Source of the DNA: Streptomyces sp. NRRL F-6131
Lineage (GTDB): Bacteria > Actinomycetota > Actinomycetes > Streptomycetales > Streptomycetaceae
Length of the DNA: 6,321 bases
Direction: 5' to 3'
Assembly: GCA_000719695.1 (NCBI GenBank)
Contig: JOHN01000124.1
Span: 1-6,321 of the forward strand
Shown: positions 1-5,634 of the stretch, piece by piece
How the letters are laid out: every line of letters starts with the position of its first letter
How positions within the stretch are numbered: the first letter of the stretch is position 1
Translations under genes and position numbers: made by a program
The notes under the pieces: generated by a model
What the model was told of the DNA's origin: nothing
Database searches by the model: none
Seen by the model: the letters and a program-made list of their open reading frames with translations, nothing else

Positions 1-77
1 ACGAACTCACCCACCCCACCGCCGACACCGTCCTGGACCGCATGCGCCGCTTCGACGCCAAGGGCCGCACCAGCTGA
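1..77 (+). CDS. ABC transporter ATP-binding protein, C-terminal end only (partial)
   Basis: A reading frame open at the left edge (codons from base 3) runs to a TGA at 75-77 and encodes the last 24 residues of a protein, including PTADTVLDRMRRFDAKGR. This tail resembles the end of Streptomyces ABC ATPases of the MacB/LolD type, which often finish with a PTAD..LDRM...AKGR-like sequence. No Walker A, signature or Walker B motif lies inside the window, so the assignment rests on the tail and on the FtsX/MacB-type permease starting 54 nt downstream on the same strand. Such ATPase-permease gene pairs are usual for this family: the ATPase would bind the cytoplasmic face of the permease and drive its conformational cycle. 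The family assignment is inferred; the open frame and its stop are seen directly. Confidence 0.6.
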   Translation, partial: ELTHPTADTVLDRMRRFDAKGRTS

Positions 78-131
78 CCCACCGCGCCCCGCCGCCCGTT
101 CCTCCGCAGACCCAGGACCCCAGGACACCCC

Positions 132-2690
132 ATGTATCGCACCGCACTGCGCAACGTGCTGGCCCACAAGGGCCGACTGCTGATGACGGCGCTCGCCGTC
201 ATGCTGGGCACCGCTTTCGTGGCCGGCACCATGGTCTTCTCCGACACCTTCGGCAAGGCCATGCGGGAGAGCAACTCCAAGAGCTACTCCGACGTGTCGG
301 TCCAGGTCGTCGACTACTCCGCCGGCGCCTCCGCGTCCGTCCGGGAGAAGAGCGACAAGAGCCCGGTCACCCTGACCGACGCCACCGTCCAGCAGCTCGC
401 CGCACTGCCCGGCACCGCGAACGCCCGCGGCGTGGTCAGCGGCTTCACCGGCGTCGCCGACAAGAAGGGCGAGCTGATCGGCCAGTCCTGGACGGCCAAG
501 GGCGCCAACTTCGCGCCCGGCCCGGACGGCAAGGACGCCCGCTACCCGCTGGTCGAGGGCCAGGGTCCGAAGAACGGCAAGGAGATCGCCCTCGACCGGA
601 AGACCGCCGAGAAGGGCGGCTACAAGGTCGGCGACACCGTCCGGATCGCCTCCAACGGCCCCGTCGTCGAGGCGAAGCTCACCGGTGTCTTCACCACCGA
701 CGACCCGGTGGTCAACAGCGGCGGCTCGCTCACCCTGTTCGACCGGGCGACCGCCCAGCAGCTGCTGCTGGAGCCCGGCCGCTACAGCAGCATCGTGCTC
801 ACCGCCAAGCCCGGCACCGCCCAGGACGCCCTGCTCGCCGACGTGAACCAGAAGCTCCGACCGGGGCAGCAGATCGAGACCCGCACCGGCGCCGAGCTGA
901 AGGCGGAGGAGGAGCGGATGATCACGCGCGGCACCGAGAGCATGCGCACCATGCTGCTCGCCTTCGCCGCGATCTCGCTCTTCGTCGGCATCTTCATCAT
1001 CGCCAACACCTTCACCATGCTGGTCGCCCAGCGCACCAAGGAGCTGGCGCTGCTCCGGGCGATCGGCGCCAGCCGCAAGCAGGTGACCCGCTCGGTGCTG
1101 ATCGAGGCGTTCGTCATCGGCACCCTCTCGGCCGCGGCCGGTCTGGTCGCCGGCCTCGGGATCGGCGCCGGACTCCAGTCCCTGATCGCCTCGCTGAACG
1201 ACAGCCTGCCGACCGGCGCCCTGGTGATCAAGCCGCTGACCGTCGTGGTCACCCTGGTGGTCGGCGTCCTGGTGACGGTGCTCTCCGCCCTGCTGCCCGC
1301 CGTCCGCGCCGCCCGGATCGCCCCGGTCGCCGCGATGAGCAGCGGTGACCAGCCCGCCACCCAGAAGTCCCTGGTGGTCCGGAACGTGCTCGGCTCGCTG
1401 GTGGCCGCCGCCGGCATCGCCCTGGTCGCCTTCGGCGCCTCCAAGGGCAACGCGGACGGCCGGATGCCGGTGGCGATCGGCGCGCTGCTCGCCATCCTGG
1501 GCGTCTTCGTCCTACTGCCGCTGCTCTCCCGCCCGGTGATCGCCCTGGTCGGACCGGTGCTCGGCAAGCTGTTCGGCACCCCCGGCAAGCTCGCCCGGCA
1601 GAACGCGGTGCGCAACCCGCGCCGCACCGCCGCCACCGCCGCCGCGCTCACCATCGGCCTGACCCTGGTCAGCGGTCTGACCGTGATCGGCGCCTCGGTC
1701 TCGGACACCGTGGACCGGGCCATCACCAGCTCGATGAAGGCCGACTACGTGGTCGCCGCCGCCAACGGCATGAGCCTGTCGGAGAAGGTCCCCGCCGAGG
1801 TCGCCAAGGCCGCCGGGGTGGCCGCCTCCTCGCCGATGACCCAGGTCTCCTGGGAGCTCAACGGCCGGTCGCGGGACATCTCCGGCCTGAACGCGGACAG
1901 CCTCGACAAGCTGGTCTCGGTGACCATGAGGAGCGGCTCGCTGGCCGCGGCCGGCCAGGGTCAGCTGCTGGTCGACGAGGAGCTCGCGAAGAAGCTCGGC
2001 GTCACCGCCGGTTCGACCGTCGAGGTCGGCTACCCCGGCGACGCCAAGGGGACGCTGACCGTCGGCGGCGTCTACGCCGGCGGCGGCATGCTCGGCGGGG
2101 CCGTGATCTCCAACGGCGAGATCCTCAAGCACGACCCCCAGCCGTACCTGGAGAGCGTCCTGGTGAAGGGCACCGCCGGGGAGACCGGGGCGCTGAAGCA
2201 GGCGCTGAAGGACGCCACCGGCTCCAACCCGGTGATCGAGGTCAAGTCGCGCCAGGACGTCCGGAACGACTTCAGCCAGACCATCACCTTCGCGCTGAAC
2301 ATGATGTACGGCCTGCTGGCGATGTCGGTGGTGGTCGCGATCCTCGGGGTGATCAACACCCTGGCGATGTCGGTCTTCGAGCGCAAGCGCGAGATCGGCA
2401 TGCTGCGGGCGATCGGCCTGGACCGCTCCGGCATCAAGCGGATGGTCCGCCTGGAGTCCGTGGTGATCTCGGTCTTCGGCGCCGGCATCGGTGTCCTGCT
2501 CGGCAGCTTCATGGCCTGGGCGATCAACGGCACCCTCAAGTCGGGTCTGCAGGGCATGACCACGGTGCTCCCGTACGGCCAGCTGCTGCTCTTCCTGGCC
2601 CTGGCCGGCGTGGTCGGTGTGGTGGCCGCCTTCTGGCCGGCCCGCCGGGCCGCCAAGCTGGACATCCTGGACAGCATCAAGACCGACTGA
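132..2690 (+). CDS. ABC transporter permease, FtsX/MacB family (two-repeat, about 10 TM)
   Basis: This is a complete 852-residue integral membrane subunit of an ABC transporter of the MacB/LolCDE/FtsX type. It starts at the only sensible ATG, with AGGA at 122-125 six nt upstream. The protein is an internal duplication. Half 1 has TM1 at about 15-36, an extracytoplasmic MacB-like domain at about 40-265, and three helices at about 273-296, 325-350 and 368-392. Half 2 restarts after two linker helices (about 418-437 and 446-474) with NAVRNPRRTAATAAALTIGL at 491-510, an outer domain at about 525-715, and helices at about 720-745, 774-797 and 815-836. The cytoplasmic coupling motif occurs in both halves, as RTKELALLRAIGASRKQV (301-318) and RKREIGMLRAIGLDRSGI (751-768). 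Family members use ATP energy for mechanotransmission or for moving lipids, lipoproteins, peptides or drugs outside the membrane; the substrate here cannot be told. It probably forms an operon with the upstream ATPase. No frameshift or missing domain is visible. Confidence 0.93.
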   Translation: MYRTALRNVLAHKGRLLMTALAVMLGTAFVAGTMVFSDTFGKAMRESNSKSYSDVSVQVVDYSAGASASVREKSDKSPVTLTDATVQQLAALPGTANARGVVSGFTGVADKKGELIGQSWTAKGANFAPGPDGKDARYPLVEGQGPKNGKEIALDRKTAEKGGYKVGDTVRIASNGPVVEAKLTGVFTTDDPVVNSGGSLTLFDRATAQQLLLEPGRYSSIVLTAKPGTAQDALLADVNQKLRPGQQIETRTGAELKAEEERMITRGTESMRTMLLAFAAISLFVGIFIIANTFTMLVAQRTKELALLRAIGASRKQVTRSVLIEAFVIGTLSAAAGLVAGLGIGAGLQSLIASLNDSLPTGALVIKPLTVVVTLVVGVLVTVLSALLPAVRAARIAPVAAMSSGDQPATQKSLVVRNVLGSLVAAAGIALVAFGASKGNADGRMPVAIGALLAILGVFVLLPLLSRPVIALVGPVLGKLFGTPGKLARQNAVRNPRRTAATAAALTIGLTLVSGLTVIGASVSDTVDRAITSSMKADYVVAAANGMSLSEKVPAEVAKAAGVAASSPMTQVSWELNGRSRDISGLNADSLDKLVSVTMRSGSLAAAGQGQLLVDEELAKKLGVTAGSTVEVGYPGDAKGTLTVGGVYAGGGMLGGAVISNGEILKHDPQPYLESVLVKGTAGETGALKQALKDATGSNPVIEVKSRQDVRNDFSQTITFALNMMYGLLAMSVVVAILGVINTLAMSVFERKREIGMLRAIGLDRSGIKRMVRLESVVISVFGAGIGVLLGSFMAWAINGTLKSGLQGMTTVLPYGQLLLFLALAGVVGVVAAFWPARRAAKLDILDSIKTD

Positions 2691-2705
2691 TCACCCGGAC
2701 ACACG

Positions 2706-2741
2706 GAAGGCCCCTGCCGGAGGGTTTCGGCAGGGGCCTTC
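2706..2741 (+). terminator. Rho-independent-type hairpin after the ABC permease
   Basis: A perfect 14-bp inverted repeat (GAAGGCCCCTGCCG at 2706-2719 and its complement at 2728-2741) encloses an 8-nt loop. It begins 15 nt after the permease stop codon. No strict U tract follows, only a mildly T-rich stretch, as is common for Streptomyces terminators. Because the repeat is symmetrical and lies between convergent genes, it may also stop leftward transcription coming from ndh. Confidence 0.85.
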
Positions 2742-2774
2742 TCGTGCTTCTGGCACTTCTCGTACTGCTCGTAC
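2739..2774. repeat. Four imperfect 9-nt tandem repeats
   Basis: Four consecutive 9-mers are seen: TTCTCGTGC (2739-2747), TTCTGGCAC (2748-2756), TTCTCGTAC (2757-2765) and TGCTCGTAC (2766-2774). They directly follow the terminator stem, whose last bases form the start of the first copy. They lie in a non-coding gap between convergent genes. The likeliest origin is replication slippage; no function is evident. Confidence 0.55.
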
Positions 2775-2819
2775 TCCGCCCGACGCGCACAGCCGGCTGA
2801 GCACCACGGAGGTCGTGGT

Positions 2820-2835
2820 CCGGCAACACTGCCGG
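2820..2835. other. Small hairpin in the convergent intergenic gap
   Basis: CCGGCA (2820-2825) pairs perfectly with TGCCGG (2830-2835) across the 4-nt loop ACAC. The short stem lies between the permease terminator and the hairpin next to ndh. It could add to bidirectional termination, but a 6-bp GC-rich stem is easily found by chance in DNA of this composition. Confidence 0.3.
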
Positions 2836-2856
2836 GCGGAGGGCCTCCGACTCATG

Positions 2857-2876
2857 CCCGGTGCTCCCACACCGGG
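2857..2876 (-). terminator. Candidate terminator hairpin after ndh
   Basis: A perfect 7-bp inverted repeat (CCCGGTG at 2857-2863, CACCGGG at 2870-2876) with a 6-nt loop lies 11 nt beyond the ndh stop codon when read on the minus strand. Its position right behind the gene supports a terminator role, but there is no U tract and the stem is short. The 14-bp hairpin at 2706-2741 may act as a backup for the same transcript. Confidence 0.55.
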
Positions 2877-2887
2877 ACCGTAGTCGC

Positions 2888-4264
2888 TTACTTGCTGGTG
2901 GCGAGCTCCTTGTCGGCGGCCGGCTTCGCGGCCTCGACGGCGGGCCGCTTGGTGGGCGCCGTGACTTCCTGGATCGGCTGGTACGGGTTCTCCATCTGGG
3001 AGAGGCCGACCATCTCGCGCTTCAGGAAGACCGCGAGGGTCCAGTCGGTGAAGACGCGGACCTTGCGGTTGAAGGTCGGGACCATGGCGCCGTGGTACAG
3101 GCGGTGGAACCACCAGGCGGGGCGGCCCTTCAGCTTGTACTTGCCGAAGAGGATCGCGACGCCCTTGTGCAGGCCGAGGCCGGCGACCGCACCCAGGTTC
3201 TTGTGCTTGTACTCCTGCTGCGGGAAGCCGCGCATGCCGGAGATCACGTTGTCACCGAGGACGGCGGCCTGACGGACGGCGTGCTGGGCGTTCGGCGGGC
3301 ACCAGGCACCCTCGCCGGCGGCGAGGTCCGGCACCTGGGCGTTGTCGCCGGCGGACCAGACGTAGTCGAAGCCCTGGACCTGGAGGGTCGGCGCGGTGTC
3401 GACGTGGCCGCGCGGGCCCAGCGGCAGGCCGAACTGGGCCAGCACCGGGTTCGGCTTCACGCCGGCCGTCCACACGATGGTGGAGGCGTCCATCTCCATG
3501 CCGTTCTTCAGCACGACGTGGCCGTCGAGGCAGGAGTCCATGGAGGTCTCGATGTAGACCTCGATGTTGCGCTCTTCGAGCTTCTCCTTGGTCCACAGAC
3601 CGAGGTCCGGGCCCATCTCCGGGAGGATCCGGTTGGCGGCCTCGACGACGACGAAGCGCATGTCGTCGCGGCTGACCGTCTTGTAGATCTTGGCGGCGTC
3701 GCGCGCCATGTCCTCGATCTCGGCGATGGTCTCGACGCCGGCGAAGCCGCCGCCGATGATGACGAAGGTCAGCGCCTTGCGGCGGATCGCCTCGTCCGTG
3801 GTGGACTCGGCCTTGTCCAGCTGCGCCATGACGTGGTTGCGGAGGGCGATGGCCTCCTCCACGGTCTTCATGCCGATGCCGTGCTCGGCGAGACCCGGGA
3901 TCGGGAAGGTCCGGGAGACCGAACCGGTCGCGACGACCAGGTAGTCGAAGGGCAGCTCGTACGAGTCGCCCGCCGAGGGCTGGATGGTCGCGATCTTGCG
4001 CTCGTGGTCCACACCGGTGACCGCACCGGTGAGCACCTCCGCGTTCTTCAGCGCGGTGCGCAGGGGCGCGACGAGGTTGCGGGGCGCGACGTTGCCGCCG
4101 GCCGCCTCGGGGAGGAAGGGCAGGTACGTCATGTACGACCGCGGGTCCACGACCGTGACGGTCGCTTCGCCGTAGCGCATCTTCTTGAGGATGCGCATCG
4201 CGGCATACAGGCCGACGTAACCACCGCCGACAATGAGGATGCGAGGACGCTCCGTGGTGCTCAT
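2888..4264 (-). CDS. ndh: Type II NADH dehydrogenase (NDH-2), FAD-dependent NADH:quinone oxidoreductase
   Basis: The 458-residue product is a single-subunit, non-proton-pumping NADH dehydrogenase that passes electrons from NADH through FAD to the menaquinone pool at the inner membrane face. Seen in the sequence: an N-terminal FAD-binding Rossmann motif ILIVGGGYVGLYAA (9-22) with acidic D40 at the end of the second strand; ATG at 112-114; a second, NADH-binding Rossmann motif VIIGGGFAGVETIAE (168-182) with E208 placed to bind the adenosine ribose and favour NADH over NADPH; the second FAD motif SAGDNA (304-309); and AQHAVRQ (326-332), matching the quinone-site AQxxxxQ motif of the family. The segment at about 380-420, rich in aromatic and basic residues, fits the amphipathic C-terminal membrane anchor. 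The last 30 residues are a Pro/Ala/Lys tail. The open frame extends upstream to 4480, but homology-like sequence begins at ATG 4264, just before the FAD fold. The stop is TAA. A Rex/CRP-like site lies 35 nt upstream. Confidence 0.95.
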   Translation of the reverse strand: MSTTERPRILIVGGGYVGLYAAMRILKKMRYGEATVTVVDPRSYMTYLPFLPEAAGGNVAPRNLVAPLRTALKNAEVLTGAVTGVDHERKIATIQPSAGDSYELPFDYLVVATGSVSRTFPIPGLAEHGIGMKTVEEAIALRNHVMAQLDKAESTTDEAIRRKALTFVIIGGGFAGVETIAEIEDMARDAAKIYKTVSRDDMRFVVVEAANRILPEMGPDLGLWTKEKLEERNIEVYIETSMDSCLDGHVVLKNGMEMDASTIVWTAGVKPNPVLAQFGLPLGPRGHVDTAPTLQVQGFDYVWSAGDNAQVPDLAAGEGAWCPPNAQHAVRQAAVLGDNVISGMRGFPQQEYKHKNLGAVAGLGLHKGVAILFGKYKLKGRPAWWFHRLYHGAMVPTFNRKVRVFTDWTLAVFLKREMVGLSQMENPYQPIQEVTAPTKRPAVEAAKPAADKELATSK

Positions 4265-4269
4265 ATCCG

Positions 4270-4277
4270 AAAGTATC
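4270..4277 (-). promoter_or_regulatory. Candidate -10 box giving a leaderless ndh transcript
   Basis: Read on the minus strand, GATACTTT contains two overlapping -10-like hexamers: GATACT (4277-4272) and TACTTT (4275-4270), the latter fitting the actinobacterial TANNNT pattern. The A of the ndh ATG (4264) is 6-8 nt beyond the hexamer, which is normal -10-to-start-site spacing, so transcription could begin at the start codon itself. No good -35 box is seen 16-19 nt upstream. Leaderless mRNAs are common in actinomycetes, and ndh has no clear Shine-Dalgarno sequence. Confidence 0.35.
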
Positions 4278-4299
4278 CAGCACCGTTCGGAGCAGCCTT

Positions 4300-4315
4300 C
4301 GTGAGCCCGCTCACA
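4300..4315 (-). promoter_or_regulatory. Rex- or CRP-like operator upstream of ndh
   Basis: On the minus strand the sequence is TGTGAGCGGGCTCACG, with perfect 6-bp arms GTGAGC/GCTCAC around a 2-nt centre. It ends 35 nt before the ndh start. It matches the Streptomyces Rex operator consensus (TGTGAACGCGTTCACA) at 12 of 16 positions, with the differences at the sixth base of each arm changed symmetrically so that the dyad is kept. It also fits the CRP-type pattern TGTGA-N6-TCACA except for the last base. Rex is a repressor released by high NADH, so control of an NADH-oxidising enzyme makes biological sense, and Rex control of ndh is known in other Gram-positive bacteria. A -10-like TACGCT at 4321-4316 on the same strand would place transcription initiation inside this site. 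Which regulator binds is an inference. Confidence 0.5.
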
Positions 4316-4321
4316 AGCGTA
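4316..4321 (-). promoter_or_regulatory. Alternative -10 box (TACGCT) overlapping the operator edge
   Basis: TACGCT, read on the minus strand from 4321 to 4316, fits TANNNT and would start transcription near 4309, inside the palindrome at 4300-4315. That geometry suits repression. No recognisable -35 sequence lies at the usual spacing, and the resulting leader of about 45 nt would lack a well-placed ribosome binding site, so this is weaker than it first looks. Confidence 0.25.
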
Positions 4322-4591
4322 TGGACCCCCTCTGCTACACTTCGCGCCCCCGTTTCGGCCCCCCGTCCGACACCTCGCGGCCATCACGGCCCCCCGGTGA
4401 GCACTCCCGTGCGGACGGCCCCGCTGAGCAGCAACGATCCATGACGGGCCCCGGTTCCCGCGCGGGATTTCGATTTTCAAACCCCTGACGGGCCGAAACC
4501 TGCGATCCAGCGGTTATCACGCCCAGCGAGCCTTCGGTCCCACATATCGGACGGACCGGACCGCCCGACGGGGCGAAAGGGCGGATCCCCA

Positions 4592-4607
4592 TGTGAAGAA
4601 ATTCACG
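4592..4607 (+). promoter_or_regulatory. Second Rex- or CRP-like palindrome, distal to ndh
   Basis: TGTGAAGAAATTCACG reads as TGTGAA-N4-TTCACG. The arms match 11 of the 12 arm bases of the Rex operator consensus (TGTGAA-N4-TTCACA) with the correct 4-nt spacing, and the site also fits TGTGA-N6-TCAC(G/A) of CRP-type regulators. It lies between the ppx terminator hairpin and ndh, about 330 bp before the ndh start, and shares the TGTGA-N6-TCACG frame with the proximal site on the opposite strand. No good promoter was found directly beside it, so it may mark an unrecognised distal promoter or an auxiliary site for looping. Confidence 0.4.
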
Positions 4608-4631
4608 AACTTTTCCGCACCGCCCCGGGCG

Positions 4632-4675
4632 CGCCCCGGCCCCGGGACCCGAGACGGGTCTCCGGGGCCGGGGCG
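4632..4675 (-). terminator. Large GC-rich terminator hairpin after ppx
   Basis: CGCCCCGGCCCCGG (4632-4645) pairs completely with CCGGGGCCGGGGCG (4662-4675). The stem continues with GACCC (4646-4650) pairing GGGTC (4656-4660) after one bulged T at 4661, closing on a 5-nt loop. On the minus strand it begins 17 nt after the ppx stop codon. There is no U tract, as is usual for strong Streptomyces terminators. It would end the divIC-DUF501-ppx transcript and isolate ndh from it. Confidence 0.8.
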
Positions 4676-4692
4676 GTAAGCCTCGTGCCTGG

Positions 4693-5634
4693 TCAGCGGG
4701 CGATACTCCAGGCGATGCCGTCCAGGATGTCGTGCTCGCTGACGACCACCTCGGCGGCGCCGGTCCGCTCCATGATCTCCAGCAGCTCCAGCGCGCCGGC
4801 CGCGATCACGTCCACCCGGCCCGGGTGCATCGACGGGATCGCCGCCCGCTCCGCGTGGGTGGCGCGCAGCAGCCGGTCGGCGATCTCGGCGACCCGCTCG
4901 CGGGAGATCCGGGAGTGGTGGATCGCCTCCGAGTCGTACCGCGGCAGGTCCTGGGCGATCGCCGAGATGGTGGTGACCGTCCCGGCCAGGCCGACCAGGG
5001 TCGCCGCGCCGGTCAGCGGGACGACCTCCTCGGCCCGGTCCAGCTCCGCCCGCACGTGCGCCCGGGCCTCGGCGATCTGCTCCTCCGAGGGCAGCTCGGC
5101 GCCGCCGAAGTGCCGCTCGGTCAGCCGGACGCAGCCGATGTCCACCGAGCGGGCGGCCCGGACGTCCTCGGCCCCGAGCACGAACTCGGTCGAGCCGCCG
5201 CCCAGGTCGAAGACCAGGTACGGGGCGGCGAACTGCCCCCCGGTGAGCTCCTTGGTGGCGCCCACGAAGGAGAGGTGCGCCTCCTCCTCACCGCTGACCA
5301 CCTGCGGCTCGACCCCGAGGGCGGCCCGGACGCCGTCGACGTACTCGGCGCTGTTCTCGGCGTCCCGGGAGGCGCTGGTGGCGACGAAGCGGATCCGCTC
5401 CGGCCCCACCCCGAACCCGGAGATCACCTCGGCGTACTCCCGGCAGGCCGCGAAGGTGCGCTCCAGCGCGTCCGGGTGCAGCCGGCCGGTCCGGTCCACG
5501 CCCTGACCCAGCCGGTTGATCACCATCCGCCGGTCCAGGTCGGTGATCGCCCCCGTCTCCTGGTCGAGGTCGGCGACCAGCAGCCGGATCGAGTTGGTCC
5601 CGCAGTCGATCGCGGCCACCCGGGTGGAACTCAT
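4693..5634 (-). CDS. ppx: Ppx/GppA family phosphatase (exopolyphosphatase / pppGpp phosphatase type)
   Basis: This 313-residue ASKHA-fold enzyme is of the short, two-subdomain kind found in actinobacteria; it lacks the C-terminal HD-like domain of the roughly 500-residue E. coli PPX and GppA. The family removes terminal phosphate from inorganic polyphosphate and/or converts pppGpp to ppGpp, in the cytoplasm. Motifs in order: phosphate-1 loop AAIDCGTNSIRLLVAD (7-22), ATSASRDA (85-92), SGEEEA (114-119) in which E118 aligns with the catalytic Glu of E. coli PPX, phosphate-2 loop VFDLGGGSTE (141-150), GLAGTVTT (215-222), HPGRVDVIAAGALEL (270-284) and SEHDILDGIA (299-308). All key elements are intact. 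The ATG is preceded by GGGGAGG and overlaps the DUF501 stop as ATGA, implying translational coupling. Synteny with M. tuberculosis Rv1026 and C. glutamicum ppx2 supports orthology. Which substrate dominates cannot be told from sequence. Confidence 0.93.
   Translation of the reverse strand: MSSTRVAAIDCGTNSIRLLVADLDQETGAITDLDRRMVINRLGQGVDRTGRLHPDALERTFAACREYAEVISGFGVGPERIRFVATSASRDAENSAEYVDGVRAALGVEPQVVSGEEEAHLSFVGATKELTGGQFAAPYLVFDLGGGSTEFVLGAEDVRAARSVDIGCVRLTERHFGGAELPSEEQIAEARAHVRAELDRAEEVVPLTGAATLVGLAGTVTTISAIAQDLPRYDSEAIHHSRISRERVAEIADRLLRATHAERAAIPSMHPGRVDVIAAGALELLEIMERTGAAEVVVSEHDILDGIAWSIAR

Larger units (their letters stand above)
4265..4692. other. Intergenic region between ppx and ndh (428 bp), regulatory
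   Basis: No convincing gene was found in this gap between two genes read in the same (minus) direction. Read toward ndh it contains the ppx terminator hairpin (4632-4675), a TGTGA-N6-TCACG palindrome (4592-4607), a comparatively A/T-rich segment at about 4465-4520, a G/C-rich segment with a repeated 10-mer CGGCCCCCCG (4356-4365 and 4387-4396), a second palindrome of the same form (4300-4315), and two -10-like boxes close to ndh. The size and content point to an independent promoter region for ndh. The one short open frame (minus, 4592-4335) has no ribosome binding site and no recognisable domain. Confidence 0.7.

Noticed and set aside
782..1726. A 314-codon minus-strand open frame inside the ABC permease gene
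   Set aside because: Its Ser/Thr/Arg/Ala-rich translation lacks any domain, and it lies fully within a well-supported permease; it is a GC-driven shadow.
1512..2132. A 206-codon minus-strand open frame with Gly/Asp/Arg-rich translation
   Set aside because: It is a shadow of the permease gene, with no domain or plausible start context.
4379..4391. Small GGCC-N5-GGCC hairpin in the ndh upstream region, considered as part of a riboswitch or attenuator
   Set aside because: A 4-bp stem is expected by chance here, no multi-stem architecture or known riboswitch core could be recognised, and the transcript may not include it.
2861..4444. A 527-codon open frame on the plus strand antisense to ndh
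   Set aside because: It mirrors ndh codon structure in very high-GC DNA, its translation is rich in Arg, Asp, Gly, Val and His with no domain, and the minus-strand frame is an unmistakable NDH-2.
4265..4480. N-terminal extension of ndh by 72 codons to an ATG at 4480
   Set aside because: The extra sequence is low-complexity and unlike NDH-2. The family's normal N-terminus begins at the ATG at 4264, just before the FAD motif, and the extension would span the palindrome and promoter-like boxes.
4335..4592. An 85-codon minus-strand open frame in the ppx-ndh gap
   Set aside because: There is no ribosome binding site before its ATG, the composition is that of non-coding GC-rich DNA, and it contains no recognisable motif.
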